Source of the DNA: Tamaricihabitans halophyticus
Lineage (GTDB): Bacteria > Actinomycetota > Actinomycetes > Mycobacteriales > Pseudonocardiaceae
DNA length: 64,000 nucleotides
Direction of reading: 5' to 3'
NCBI RefSeq assembly: GCF_004340875.1
Contig: NZ_SLXQ01000001.1
Location: 124,001-188,000, forward strand
The translations under genes and the position numbers were made by a program. This document shows positions 10,000 through 16,650 of this stretch, piece after piece (positions within the stretch are counted from its first letter, which is position 1; every line of letters begins with the position of its first letter). The notes under the pieces are model-generated. The model was not told the DNA's origin and ran no database searches. It saw only the letters and a list, made by a program, of their open reading frames with translations.

Positions 10000-10024
10000 C
10001 GCTAACCTTAAAGAACGCGATCAC
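10000..10024. repeat. Dispersed intergenic repeat, A form, inside a gene end
   Basis: CGCTAACCTTAAAG followed by AACGCGATCAC, between the convergent glpK and SixA-like genes. The TTA at 10008-10010, within the repeat, is the TAA stop of the SixA-like gene on the minus strand, so its last codons (D-R-V-L-stop) are repeat-encoded. Confidence 0.85.
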
Positions 10025-10469
10025 AGCGAGTGCTGTCCAGCTCGTGCCACGGTCCGCGTACCGCGATCCGCACCAGCCCGGCGGTCGGGAAGCTCGCCGG
10101 GGTCTGGTCGCCGAGCAGGCTGTGGCAGAACAGGTGCACGGTCGGGTTATGGCCTACGAGCAGCAGCCCGTAGGCCTCATCCGGCGCGCTGCGCACCAGG
10201 TCGAGAAGGGTATCCGCGTCGCCGGAGTAGATCCGCGATTCGTAGTCCACATTGGGCTCGGCTGGCAGCCGTAGTTCGCGCAACGTCTGCCGCGCTCGTG
10301 TCGCGGTGGAACAGAGCACCTGCCCGACGGTGCCCACCGCGCTCGCGGCCTCGTGGGCTTCCCGGATGCCCTGCTCGGTGAGCTCGCGTTCGGCGTCCTC
10401 GATCCCGAAGCCCTGCGCGGCGTGCGCATGCCGCATTACCGTCAATATGCGGTCCGGTGCGATAGTCAC
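10008..10469 (-). CDS. SixA-like histidine phosphatase family protein
   Basis: A 153-residue histidine-phosphatase-superfamily protein. The phosphoacceptor motif is R-H-A-H-A at about residues 13-17, and the second histidine is in L-L-V-G-H-N-P-T (about 101-108), an arrangement typical of SixA phosphohistidine phosphatases. Members dephosphorylate phosphohistidine in phosphorelay or phosphotransfer proteins, but the target here is unknown. The start is GTG (minus strand, 10469). The 3' end lies inside an A-type repeat that supplies the stop codon. It is convergent with glpK. Confidence 0.85.
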   Translation of the reverse strand: MTIAPDRILTVMRHAHAAQGFGIEDAERELTEQGIREAHEAASAVGTVGQVLCSTATRARQTLRELRLPAEPNVDYESRIYSGDADTLLDLVRSAPDEAYGLLLVGHNPTVHLFCHSLLGDQTPASFPTAGLVRIAVRGPWHELDSTRCDRVL

Positions 10470-10488
10470 GCGCGGGAGCCTAACCTGC

Positions 10489-11181
10489 TCAGCGGACGTG
10501 GAACGCGCCGCGGAGGAATGCTTCGCCCTGCTCGCCCGGTCCGCAGCGCAGCGTCACCTCGTGCACGCCGGGCGGAGCGTCTTGCCGGATGGTGGCGGAG
10601 GCATCGAGCTCGCCTTCGTAGGCGATATCGGTGAGTACCGGCGAGGAGACGCCATTGGTGGGCAGGTAACCCGGTTCGCAGTAGAAGTGCAGCGATACCC
10701 GCTCACCTGGGCGTGCCACGAGTTGCCGCAGGTCGATGTTGCCTGGCGGCTGCGGGCCGCTTTCCACCACGGTGTAGCTGGTTTGCATGGGTTGGCCATT
10801 GCAGTCGGCGCGCACTTGATAGGTGCCGGGTTCGATGCCCGGCCCGATCCGGGCCTGGTAGCCGTTGCCGCTGTCCCACGGCCACGGCTCAGACAGCCCT
10901 TCGTATTCGGTGAGCTTGGTTTCCACCGGGTTGCCGTCCGGGGTTTCGCACCAGGCGATGATGTTCACTGGGTCGTAGTCGAAGGCGTGATCGCGAGGTA
11001 GCCCGTCGTGCAGCGGCCTCGGGTAGACGGCCAACTGACCGCATACCCGGTCGCTGCCCGGTTCGCAGTACACCTCGTCGACCTGGCTGGGCGCGGCAGC
11101 GGCTTGCCAGTTGGCCAGTCCGCTGCCCGCCGCCAGCAGGACCGCGAACCCGATGCTCGCGAGTACCCGTCGTGTACGCAT
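10489..11181 (-). CDS. Secreted protein of unknown function
   Basis: A 230-residue protein with a clear Sec signal peptide (M-R-T-R-R-V-L, then a hydrophobic stretch A-S-I-G-F-A-V-L-L-A-A-G-S, with likely cleavage after A-A-A-A-P around residues 28-31). The mature part has six cysteines, one in each of C-E-P-G-S-D, C-G-Q-L, C-E-T, C-N-G, C-E-P-G and C-G-P-G, consistent with extracellular disulfides, and beta-rich spacing resembling tandem immunoglobulin-like folds. I do not recognise a family. The ATG at 11181 is favoured because AGGAG lies just upstream; a start at 11214 would give 11 extra residues before the signal peptide. A paired GTGnTACAC site lies 20-51 bp before the start. Confidence 0.75.
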   Translation of the reverse strand: MRTRRVLASIGFAVLLAAGSGLANWQAAAAPSQVDEVYCEPGSDRVCGQLAVYPRPLHDGLPRDHAFDYDPVNIIAWCETPDGNPVETKLTEYEGLSEPWPWDSGNGYQARIGPGIEPGTYQVRADCNGQPMQTSYTVVESGPQPPGNIDLRQLVARPGERVSLHFYCEPGYLPTNGVSSPVLTDIAYEGELDASATIRQDAPPGVHEVTLRCGPGEQGEAFLRGAFHVR

Positions 11182-11200
11182 AGCGCGCGACTCCTCTCCC

Positions 11201-11232
11201 CCAGTGTTACACATGGACTTCCAGTGCTACAC
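11201..11232. promoter_or_regulatory. Paired GTGnTACAC motif upstream of the secreted-protein gene
   Basis: CCAGTGTTACAC (11201-11212) and CCAGTGCTACAC (11221-11232) are direct repeats exactly 20 bp apart, about two helical turns. The core GTGTTACAC is a perfect palindrome around its central base. They lie 20-51 bp upstream of the secreted protein's ATG (minus strand). This looks like a two-dimer regulator site. The cognate protein is unknown; the nearby XRE regulator is one candidate. Confidence 0.5.
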
Positions 11233-11289
11233 GTATGAGAAGTCGGAGAGGTTGCCACACGGGGCGCGCGCCGCGCTGATGCACGCCCC

Positions 11290-11314
11290 GTGATCGCGTT
11301 CTTGAGGGTTAGCG
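11290..11314. repeat. Dispersed intergenic repeat, degenerate A form
   Basis: GTGATCGCG, TTCTTGAGGG, TTAGCG. TTA at 11309-11311 is the stop codon (TAA, minus strand) of the first DUF397 gene. It differs from the A consensus by three bases. Confidence 0.8.
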
Positions 11315-11506
11315 AGGCGCGTCGGGAAGATGCGCGAGCAGCGCCCGCCACTGCGCGCCCGCGAAACGCAAAACACCCGCACCCGGGCACTTCGAATCCC
11401 GCACCAACGCCACACCCACACCACCAGCGACCTCAACACAGTCGTCGTTGGGATTGCTGTAACTGCTCTTCCGCCAGCCCAACACGGACTGCTTCTGCGA
11501 GGTCAT
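11309..11506 (-). CDS. DUF397 domain protein (downstream copy of a tandem pair)
   Basis: A 65-residue protein with the DUF397 pattern W-R-K-S-S-Y-S-N near the N-terminus, then D-C-V-E-V-A, V-A-L-V-R-D-S-K and F-A-G-A-Q-W-R-A-L-L. The family is confined largely to actinobacteria and is usually encoded beside an XRE/DUF5753 regulator. The ATG at 11506 aligns with the start of the neighbouring copy, and the frame upstream is not family-like. It is about 80% identical by eye to the protein at 11611-11808, so a local tandem duplication is evident. The stop is contributed by an A-type repeat. The molecular role is unproven. Confidence 0.88.
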   Translation of the reverse strand: MTSQKQSVLGWRKSSYSNPNDDCVEVAGGVGVALVRDSKCPGAGVLRFAGAQWRALLAHLPDAPR

Positions 11507-11591
11507 GCTGCTCCTTCTCGGGGACGCACTACCAACCGGACGCCCTGACACGCGGCCGCGTGCCCGCCACAGCCCCGCACGAGCACGCTCC

Positions 11592-11616
11592 GTGACCGCG
11601 TTCTTTAAGGTTAGCG
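11592..11616. repeat. Dispersed intergenic repeat, A form
   Basis: GTGACCGCG, TTCTTTAAGG, TTAGCG, the consensus A form. TTA at 11611-11613 is the stop codon of the second DUF397 gene on the minus strand. Confidence 0.87.
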
Positions 11617-11808
11617 AGGTGGATGGGCCAGGTGAGCCAGCAGCGCCTGCCACTCCGCACCCGCGAAACGCAACACACCCGAACCCGGATTCTTCGAATC
11701 CCGCACCAACGCCACACCCACACCACCAGCGACCTCAACACAGTTGTCATTGGCGTTGCTGTAGCTACTCTTCCGCCAGCCCAACACGGACTGCTCCTGC
11801 GAGGTCAT
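11611..11808 (-). CDS. DUF397 domain protein (regulator-proximal copy)
   Basis: A 65-residue DUF397 protein. It shares W-R-K-S-S-Y-S-N, C-V-E-V-A-G-G-V-G-V and the F-A-G-A-E-W-Q-A-L-L segment with its tandem neighbour. Its ATG (11806-11808) overlaps the TGA of the upstream XRE gene as ATGA, which indicates translational coupling. In Streptomyces such XRE-DUF397 pairs have been connected with development and antibiotic regulation; whether the small protein binds the regulator here is inference. Confidence 0.9.
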   Translation of the reverse strand: MTSQEQSVLGWRKSSYSNANDNCVEVAGGVGVALVRDSKNPGSGVLRFAGAEWQALLAHLAHPPR

Positions 11809-12653
11809 ACTGCTCCTTCTGGGGGACGGTCGTAGTCGTTTGCCAGCCGGACAAACCACTCCCGGGATTGTCCCTCATCAAGAGCATCCTCGGCGAGCCT
11901 CCCGATCACCGAATGCGCCACCGCAACATCCTCCGGGTTCTCCACGAACAGCCCGGAGACCATGTTCTCCATATGCAGCACCGGCGCATGCTCAGGAAAA
12001 TCCATGAGCGTAAATTCCGCCGAGTTTGCGGCTAGTCCGCCAGCGGAGAACGGCACCACGCGTAGCGTGATCCCGCGTTGCGCCCCGAGCAGCGCCAGAT
12101 GTAGCAGTTGCTCGTTCATCACCCGATCGGTGCCGATCTTGCAGCGCAACGCGGCCTCGTAGATGTAGAACGCGCAGCGCGGCCCACGCAGTCGGGTCAG
12201 CAGCTCCTGCCGGTCCATCCTGGTCGCCAGCCGCTCGTCCACATCGGCTTCGGTGCGGTTGCCAGGCAGCTCGATCACCGCCCGGGCGTACTCCCTGGTC
12301 TGCAACAGCCCGGGAATCAGCAGCGGCGCGGTGCCGGTAATCGAGTGCGCGAGGTTCTCGTGCAGCACCAGGGTTCGCAACACGTTCCGGCGGACAAGGT
12401 AACCGGCCTCATTGGACCGTGCAGTGCGCAGCACCTTGCGGACTTCCTTGGACGGCACCGAGCAATACGCGAGATAGGTCGCGACGGTGACCTCGTTGGC
12501 CGTCGCGTAACCGGATTCCAGGCGAGACACGTGACTCGCGGACCAGCCGACCCGATGCGCGAGCTCGACCGCGAGCAGACCGGCCGCCTCCCGGTACTTG
12601 CGAAGCTCCGCGCCCAGTTCACGACGACGGGCATCCGATGGATGTACAGGCAT
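11805..12653 (-). CDS. XRE-family regulator with DUF5753-type C-terminal domain
   Basis: A 282-residue DNA-binding regulator. The N-terminal helix-turn-helix is at about 9-70 (L-R-K-Y-R-E-A-A-G-L, then V-G-W-S-A-S-H-V-S-R-L-E-S-G). The C-terminal about 180 residues match the actinobacterial DUF5753 pattern (I-P-G-L-L-Q-T-R-E-Y-A-R-A, R-M-D-R-Q-E-L-L, V-V-P-F-S-A-G, D-F-P-E-H-A-P-V-L-H-M-E-N). The ATG at 12653 begins directly before the HTH; the open frame up to 12908 is not family-like. The stop overlaps the DUF397 start by 4 nt. It belongs to the WhiJ-like regulator group; target genes are unknown. Confidence 0.9.
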   Translation of the reverse strand: MPVHPSDARRRELGAELRKYREAAGLLAVELAHRVGWSASHVSRLESGYATANEVTVATYLAYCSVPSKEVRKVLRTARSNEAGYLVRRNVLRTLVLHENLAHSITGTAPLLIPGLLQTREYARAVIELPGNRTEADVDERLATRMDRQELLTRLRGPRCAFYIYEAALRCKIGTDRVMNEQLLHLALLGAQRGITLRVVPFSAGGLAANSAEFTLMDFPEHAPVLHMENMVSGLFVENPEDVAVAHSVIGRLAEDALDEGQSREWFVRLANDYDRPPEGAV

Positions 12654-12773
12654 GCCGCGCACCCTATGGGCACGAGCAGCGCCGAACCGGCACAGACGCG
12701 GATGAATCACCCCAAGGCAGCAGAGCGAGGCAAAACCTGTCCGGGGGGACAAGTAGCCAGCCGCGAATCGGGC

Positions 12774-12804
12774 TTGACCCTCACGCGACGTGAGGCCGGA
12801 CAGT
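12774..12804 (+). promoter_or_regulatory. TipA-type (MerR-family) promoter/operator
   Basis: A -35-like TTGACC (12774-12779), a 19-bp spacer CTCACGCGACGTGAGGCCG and a -10-like GACAGT (12799-12804). The spacer contains most of a perfect 7+7 inverted repeat, CCTCACG-CGA-CGTGAGG (12779-12795). A 19-bp spacer with a central dyad is the hallmark of MerR-activated promoters. From memory, the Streptomyces lividans tipA promoter has nearly the same dyad (CCTCACGTCACGTGAGG). It points toward the TipA-like gene at 13007. Confidence 0.75.
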
Positions 12805-12811
12805 TGGCCAC

Positions 12812-12853
12812 ATGAGCGAGTTCTGCAGAGAAACGTCGGTGAGTGCGCGGTAG
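12812..12853 (+). CDS. Possible leaderless 13-codon peptide downstream of the TipA-type promoter
   Basis: ATG at 12812 lies 7 bp after the -10-like hexamer, where transcription would begin. It is followed by 12 sense codons (S-E-F-C-R-E-T-S-V-S-A-R) and TAG. There is no Shine-Dalgarno, but leaderless translation is common in actinobacteria. It could be chance; it is recorded because of its position. Confidence 0.2.
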   Translation: MSEFCRETSVSAR

Positions 12854-12865
12854 CCGGGGCCGCTG

Positions 12866-12893
12866 GACCGCAATGTTTAGGAATCTTGCGGTC
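12866..12893. repeat. Dispersed palindromic repeat, B form
   Basis: GACCGCAATGTTTAG followed by GAATCTTGCGGTC: a 28-bp element with a perfect 8-bp inverted repeat (GACCGCAA/TTGCGGTC). It lies between the TipA-type promoter and the TipA-like gene, so it would form a hairpin in that leader transcript. Confidence 0.85.
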
Positions 12894-13006
12894 ACCGAAC
12901 GCTGCCACAGCCCGCCCGGCACAGGAGCTGGATCCAGACAGTCACGAAGCGCGCGACCTGGCCTCGGTCGGGCTCGTCGCGCCAGAAACAGCGGAGTAGG
13001 TACACA

Positions 13007-13825
13007 ATGACATACATGGTTGACCGCGAGCAGGACATAGGTGGCGGTGTCACGGTTGGCACAGCCGCTGAACTGGTTGGGGTAACCGTTCGTACGCTGC
13101 ATCACTGGGACGAGATCGGCCTTGCTTCGCCGTCCGCGCGAACTTCGGCCGGCTACCGCCAGTACACCGAGGCGGACCTGCAACGGCTGCATCGAATCGT
13201 CGCCTACCGCGAGGCTGGTCTCCGGCTGGACGCGATCCGCGCGGTTCTTGATGACACGGCAACGGAAATCGGCGAGACCCTGCGCGTCCAGCGCGCCCAG
13301 CTTGCGAACCGGATCCGGGACCTGCAACAGCTCGACGAGCGCCTGGAACGGATGGGCCAGGCGCATGAGCGTGGCATCCTGCTCGACGACGAAACGCAGT
13401 CGGAAGTCTTCGGGCCAGACTGGGACGCCGAACAAAGCCGGCAGGCCCGCATGGTGTGGGGTGACTCCACGCAATGGGCACAGTTTGCCGAGCGGTCCGC
13501 TTCGCGCACGCGCGCGCAGTGGCAGTCGCTCTCCGATGCGATGGCCACAGTGCAGTTCGAACTCGGCGACGCGGTCGACCGGGATGTGCGGCCAGGCAGC
13601 CAAGAGGCGAACACGCTCGTGGAACGCCACCGCGAGGTGTTTTCCAACTTCTTTCCGCTCACCCGGCAAATGCAGGTGTGCCTTGGCGGCATGTTCGAGT
13701 CCGACCCCGGCTTTTCCGCGTATTACAACGGAATCCGGGTCGGGCTAGCCTCCTGGTTCCGGCAATGCATCGACGAGAACGCGCGGGCGCACGGGATCGA
13801 TCCCGAGACGGCCACCTGGCAGTAG
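13007..13825 (+). CDS. TipA-like MerR-family regulator with TipAS ligand-binding domain
   Basis: A 272-residue protein. The MerR winged helix occupies about 14-82 (T-V-G-T-A-A-E-L-V-G-V-T-V-R-T-L-H-H-W-D, then S-A-G-Y-R-Q-Y-T-E-A-D-L). A coiled coil follows at about 90-125, and a TipAS domain at about 140-265 containing V-F-G-P-D-W-D and F-F-P-L-T-R-Q-M-Q. TipAL of Streptomyces activates its own promoter on binding thiopeptides, with the C-terminal domain also made alone as TipAS from an internal start. The promoter at 12774-12804 suggests the same autoactivation here. ATG at 13007; a second ATG at 13016 is possible. Confidence 0.92.
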   Translation: MTYMVDREQDIGGGVTVGTAAELVGVTVRTLHHWDEIGLASPSARTSAGYRQYTEADLQRLHRIVAYREAGLRLDAIRAVLDDTATEIGETLRVQRAQLANRIRDLQQLDERLERMGQAHERGILLDDETQSEVFGPDWDAEQSRQARMVWGDSTQWAQFAERSASRTRAQWQSLSDAMATVQFELGDAVDRDVRPGSQEANTLVERHREVFSNFFPLTRQMQVCLGGMFESDPGFSAYYNGIRVGLASWFRQCIDENARAHGIDPETATWQ

Positions 13826-13827
13826 CC

Positions 13828-14589
13828 CTAGCCGCGACCGATATAGGGCATCGTGGTCGCGGTGATGGTCAGGAACTGCACGTTCGCATCCAGCGGCAAG
13901 CCCGCCATATAGCGCACCGCCTCGGCGACATGTGCCGGATCGAAGGTTGGCTCGGCCCGGATACTGCCGTCGGCCTGCCGGGCGCCAACCGCGATGACTT
14001 CGGTCATCTCGCTAGCCGCGTTACCGATATCGATCTGTCCACATGCGATATCGAACTCCCGACCGTCCAAGGAGATCGATTTGGTGAGGCCGGTGATCGC
14101 GTGCTTGGTGGCGGTGTAGGCGACACTGCCTGGCCGGGGAGTGTGCGCGGAGATCGAACCGTTGTTGATGATGCGCCCACCCCGCGGGTCCTGCTCCTTC
14201 ATCAGCCGCACCGCGTGCTGCGCGCAGACAAACGCGCCGGTAAGGTTGACGTCCACGACCTGCCGCCAGTCGGCCACCGAGACCTGGTCCACCGCGCCGG
14301 GCACGCCGAACGTGCCCGCGTTGTTCACCAGCAGATCCAGCCGGCCCCACTGCGTGCGCACCGTGTCGAACAACGCGGCGACCGCGTCCGGATCGGCCAC
14401 ATCGGTCGGCACGGCCAGCGCCATCCCGTCCGCGGCGTCCGCGCAGGCCTCGCGTAGCGGCTCGGGCCGCCGGCCGGCGAGCGCCACCCGGTAACCATCG
14501 GCGAGCAACGCGCGGGCAATGTGCCGGCCGAGGCCGACCCCGGCCCCGGTCACCACGGCGGTCTTCGGTGCATCCGGCTGGGTTGTCAC
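13828..14589 (-). CDS. Short-chain dehydrogenase/reductase
   Basis: A 253-residue classical SDR. The cofactor motif is T-G-A-G-V-G-L-G (about 15-22), the structural motif is N-N-A-G (about 88-91), and the active site has S (S-I-S-A-H, about 144) with Y-T-A-T-K (about 157-161). The arginine pair in A-G-R-R-P-E after beta2 suggests NADP(H). The substrate is unknown. The start is GTG. The gene ends 2 bp from the convergent TipA-like gene and follows the LpdA-like gene by only 4 bp, so it is probably the second gene of that operon. Confidence 0.9.
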   Translation of the reverse strand: MTTQPDAPKTAVVTGAGVGLGRHIARALLADGYRVALAGRRPEPLREACADAADGMALAVPTDVADPDAVAALFDTVRTQWGRLDLLVNNAGTFGVPGAVDQVSVADWRQVVDVNLTGAFVCAQHAVRLMKEQDPRGGRIINNGSISAHTPRPGSVAYTATKHAITGLTKSISLDGREFDIACGQIDIGNAASEMTEVIAVGARQADGSIRAEPTFDPAHVAEAVRYMAGLPLDANVQFLTITATTMPYIGRG

Positions 14590-14593
14590 GGGT

Positions 14594-15997
14594 CTAGTCC
14601 AGATCGTCGTGCCGCATCAGCTGGCGGCCAGCCTCGGTGATCGAACCGGAAAGCGAGGGATACACCGAGAAGGTCAGCGCCAAGTCGTCCGCGGTGAGCT
14701 GGTTCTGCACCGCGAGCGCGATCGGCAGGATCAACTCGCTCGCGTTCGGCGCCACGACCACCCCACCGATCACCGCGCCGGTCGCCGGCCGGCAGAACAG
14801 CTTCACGAAACCGCGCCGCAGACCCTCCATTTTGGACCGCGCGTTCGCCGCGAGTGGCAGGGTGATGGTGCGGGCCGGCACCTCGCCGGAATCGATCGCC
14901 GCCTGGCTGATCCCCACTGTGGCGATCTCCGGATGCGTGAACACGTTCGCCGCCACGGTCTTCAGTTTGATCGGCGCCACGCCCTCCCCGAGCGCGTGCC
15001 ACATCGCGATCCTGCCCTGCATACTGGCCACCGACGCGAGCATCAGCACGCCGGTGCAGTCGCCGGCCGCGTACACCCCTGGCGCCGAGGTACGGGAAAC
15101 CCGGTCAACCGCGATGAAACCGCGTTCATCCGGCTGGATGCCCGCGGTCTCCAGGCCAATATCCGCGGTGTTCGGGATCGACCCCACGGTCATCAACGCG
15201 TGGCTCGCGTCGATCGTGCGACCGTCGGTCAGGTGAACCAGTACACCCTTTTCGGTGCGCTCCACCCGGTCGGCGCGGGCGTGCTTGGCCACCTCGGTAC
15301 CGCGCTCGGCGAAGACTTCCTCGAGCACCAGCGCGGCGTCCGCGTCCTCGTGCGGCAGCACCCGGTCGCGGCTGGAAACCAGCGTCACTTTGATGCCCAT
15401 CTCGGTGTAGGCCGAGGCGAACTCCGCGCCGGTCACCCCGGACCCGATCACCACCAGGTGCTCGGGCAACACGTCCAGGTCGTAGAGCTGACGCCAGTCC
15501 AGGATTCGCTCGCCGTCCGGTATGGCGCCCGGCAGCTCGCGCGGGGTGGCGCCGGTGGCGACCAGCACCACGTCGGCGGCGAGCTCGGTCTCCTCGCCCT
15601 GCTCGCTGGTCACAAGCACCCGATGGGTGGCTAGGCAGGGTTCCTCGTCGGCGAGCCGCGCGTGCCCACTCAACAGCCGCACGCCTTCGCGCTGCAGGCG
15701 GGCGCGGACCTCCGCGGACTGGGCGAGCGCGAGGCCCTTCACCCGGCCGTGCACGCTGGGGACCTCGACCTCGGCCTGCTGGTTGTTGGTACGAATGCCC
15801 AGCTCATCCGCGTTGCGGAAGGCCGAACGAGCGCCGGCCGAGGCGATGAACGTCTTCGAGGGCACGCAGTCATAGAGCACGCAGGCGCCGCCGAGGCCGT
15901 CCCGCTCGACCACGGTGACCTCGGCGCCGTGCTGCGCCGCGACGAGCGCGGCATCCCATCCAGCCGGGCCGCCTCCCATGATCACAATGCGGGTCAC
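14594..15997 (-). CDS. lpdA: LpdA-like NAD(P)H-dependent flavoprotein disulfide reductase / quinone reductase
   Basis: A 467-residue class I pyridine-nucleotide disulfide oxidoreductase. FAD motif G-G-G-P-A-G-W (about 8-14), NAD(P) motif [10 protein letters not shown] (about 180), second FAD motif Y-A-A-G-D-C-T-G. The redox pair is present as C-V-L-Y-D-C before V-P-S-K. The C-terminal catalytic His of lipoamide dehydrogenases is not seen: the region reads V-Y-P-S-L-S-G where H-x-H-P-T/S-x-S-E is usual. That pattern fits the mycobacterial LpdA (quinone reductase) group more than true Lpd. GTG at 15997 has GAGGAGG just upstream; the longer frame to 16177 is rejected. Confidence 0.88.
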   Translation of the reverse strand: MTRIVIMGGGPAGWDAALVAAQHGAEVTVVERDGLGGACVLYDCVPSKTFIASAGARSAFRNADELGIRTNNQQAEVEVPSVHGRVKGLALAQSAEVRARLQREGVRLLSGHARLADEEPCLATHRVLVTSEQGEETELAADVVLVATGATPRELPGAIPDGERILDWRQLYDLDVLPEHLVVIGSGVTGAEFASAYTEMGIKVTLVSSRDRVLPHEDADAALVLEEVFAERGTEVAKHARADRVERTEKGVLVHLTDGRTIDASHALMTVGSIPNTADIGLETAGIQPDERGFIAVDRVSRTSAPGVYAAGDCTGVLMLASVASMQGRIAMWHALGEGVAPIKLKTVAANVFTHPEIATVGISQAAIDSGEVPARTITLPLAANARSKMEGLRRGFVKLFCRPATGAVIGGVVVAPNASELILPIALAVQNQLTADDLALTFSVYPSLSGSITEAGRQLMRHDDLD

Positions 15998-16158
15998 CGT
16001 CGTCCTCCTCTGTCGCCGTGGTGGGCAGGCAGTGCGCAGCCTTTCGCACCGAACGGTACGCGGTCCAGCGATGTTTTCCGCGTCACCCCGCTGGCCGCTG
16101 GTTGGCCGATTCGCATCGCCCTCGGGTGCGCTGATCGAAAGGTCGCTACCCTGTCCGC

Positions 16159-16611
16159 GTGCCTCTCTACGCCGCATACGGATCCAACATGGAGCCCGCC
16201 CAGATGATGGAGCGCGCCCCGCACTCCCCGATGGCCGGCACCGGATGGCTGGTGGGCTGGCGGCTCACCTTCGGTGCCGAGGACTTCGGGTGGGAAGGCG
16301 CGCTGGCGACAGTGGTCGAGGAGGCTGGCTCGCAGGTGTTCGTCGTGCTCTACGACGTGCCGCCGGAAGACGAGGCCAAGCTCGACCGGTGGGAGGGTTC
16401 CGAGCTGGGCCTGCACACGAAGATCCGGCTGCGTATCCAGACCATGGAGGGCTCCGCGCTGGCGTGGTTGTACGTGCTGGACGCCTACGAGGGCGGGCTG
16501 CCGTCGGCGCGCTATCTCGGCGTGATGGCCGACGCCGCCGAGGCAGCTGGCGCCCCCGCCGATTACGTCGCCGACCTGCGTACCCGCCCCTGCCAGGGCA
16601 TCGGCCCCTGA
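16159..16611 (+). CDS. Gamma-glutamylcyclotransferase-like (AIG2/GGCT fold) protein
   Basis: A 150-residue protein beginning Y-A-A-Y-G-S-N-M, the Y-G-S-N substrate loop of the gamma-glutamylcyclotransferase fold. A conserved acidic residue follows in W-E-G-S-E-L-G (about 79-85), with V-L-Y-D-V near 72. Family members release 5-oxoproline from gamma-glutamyl amines or peptides, but the natural substrate here is unknown. The start is GTG (16159). It diverges from lpdA and converges on the FGGY kinase, with a B-form repeat at the junction. Confidence 0.85.
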   Translation: MPLYAAYGSNMEPAQMMERAPHSPMAGTGWLVGWRLTFGAEDFGWEGALATVVEEAGSQVFVVLYDVPPEDEAKLDRWEGSELGLHTKIRLRIQTMEGSALAWLYVLDAYEGGLPSARYLGVMADAAEAAGAPADYVADLRTRPCQGIGP

Positions 16612-16622
16612 GCGCCCTCCGT

Positions 16623-16650
16623 GACCGCGTCCGGTAGGGATCTTGCGGTC
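16623..16650. repeat. Dispersed palindromic repeat, B form
   Basis: GACCGCGTCCGGTAG followed by GGATCTTGCGGTC, with GACCGC/GCGGTC arms, between two convergent genes. The final TC, with the next A, forms the TCA that is the stop (TGA, minus strand) of the FGGY kinase gene at 16649-16651. Confidence 0.82.

Larger units (their letters stand above)
12654..13006. other. 353-bp intergenic region between the divergent XRE and TipA-like genes
   Basis: A gene-poor stretch. It contains the TipA-type promoter (12774-12804), a possible 13-codon leaderless reading frame starting at the predicted transcription start (12812-12853), and a B-form palindromic repeat (12866-12893). No longer supported gene is seen. 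Confidence 0.7.

Noticed and set aside
12707-13669. A 320-aa minus-strand frame across the XRE-TipA gap
   Set aside because: It covers the TipA-like gene on the opposite strand and the promoter; no family features.
14519-15634. A 371-aa plus-strand frame opposite lpdA and the SDR
   Set aside because: Both real genes have full conserved motifs; this frame has none.
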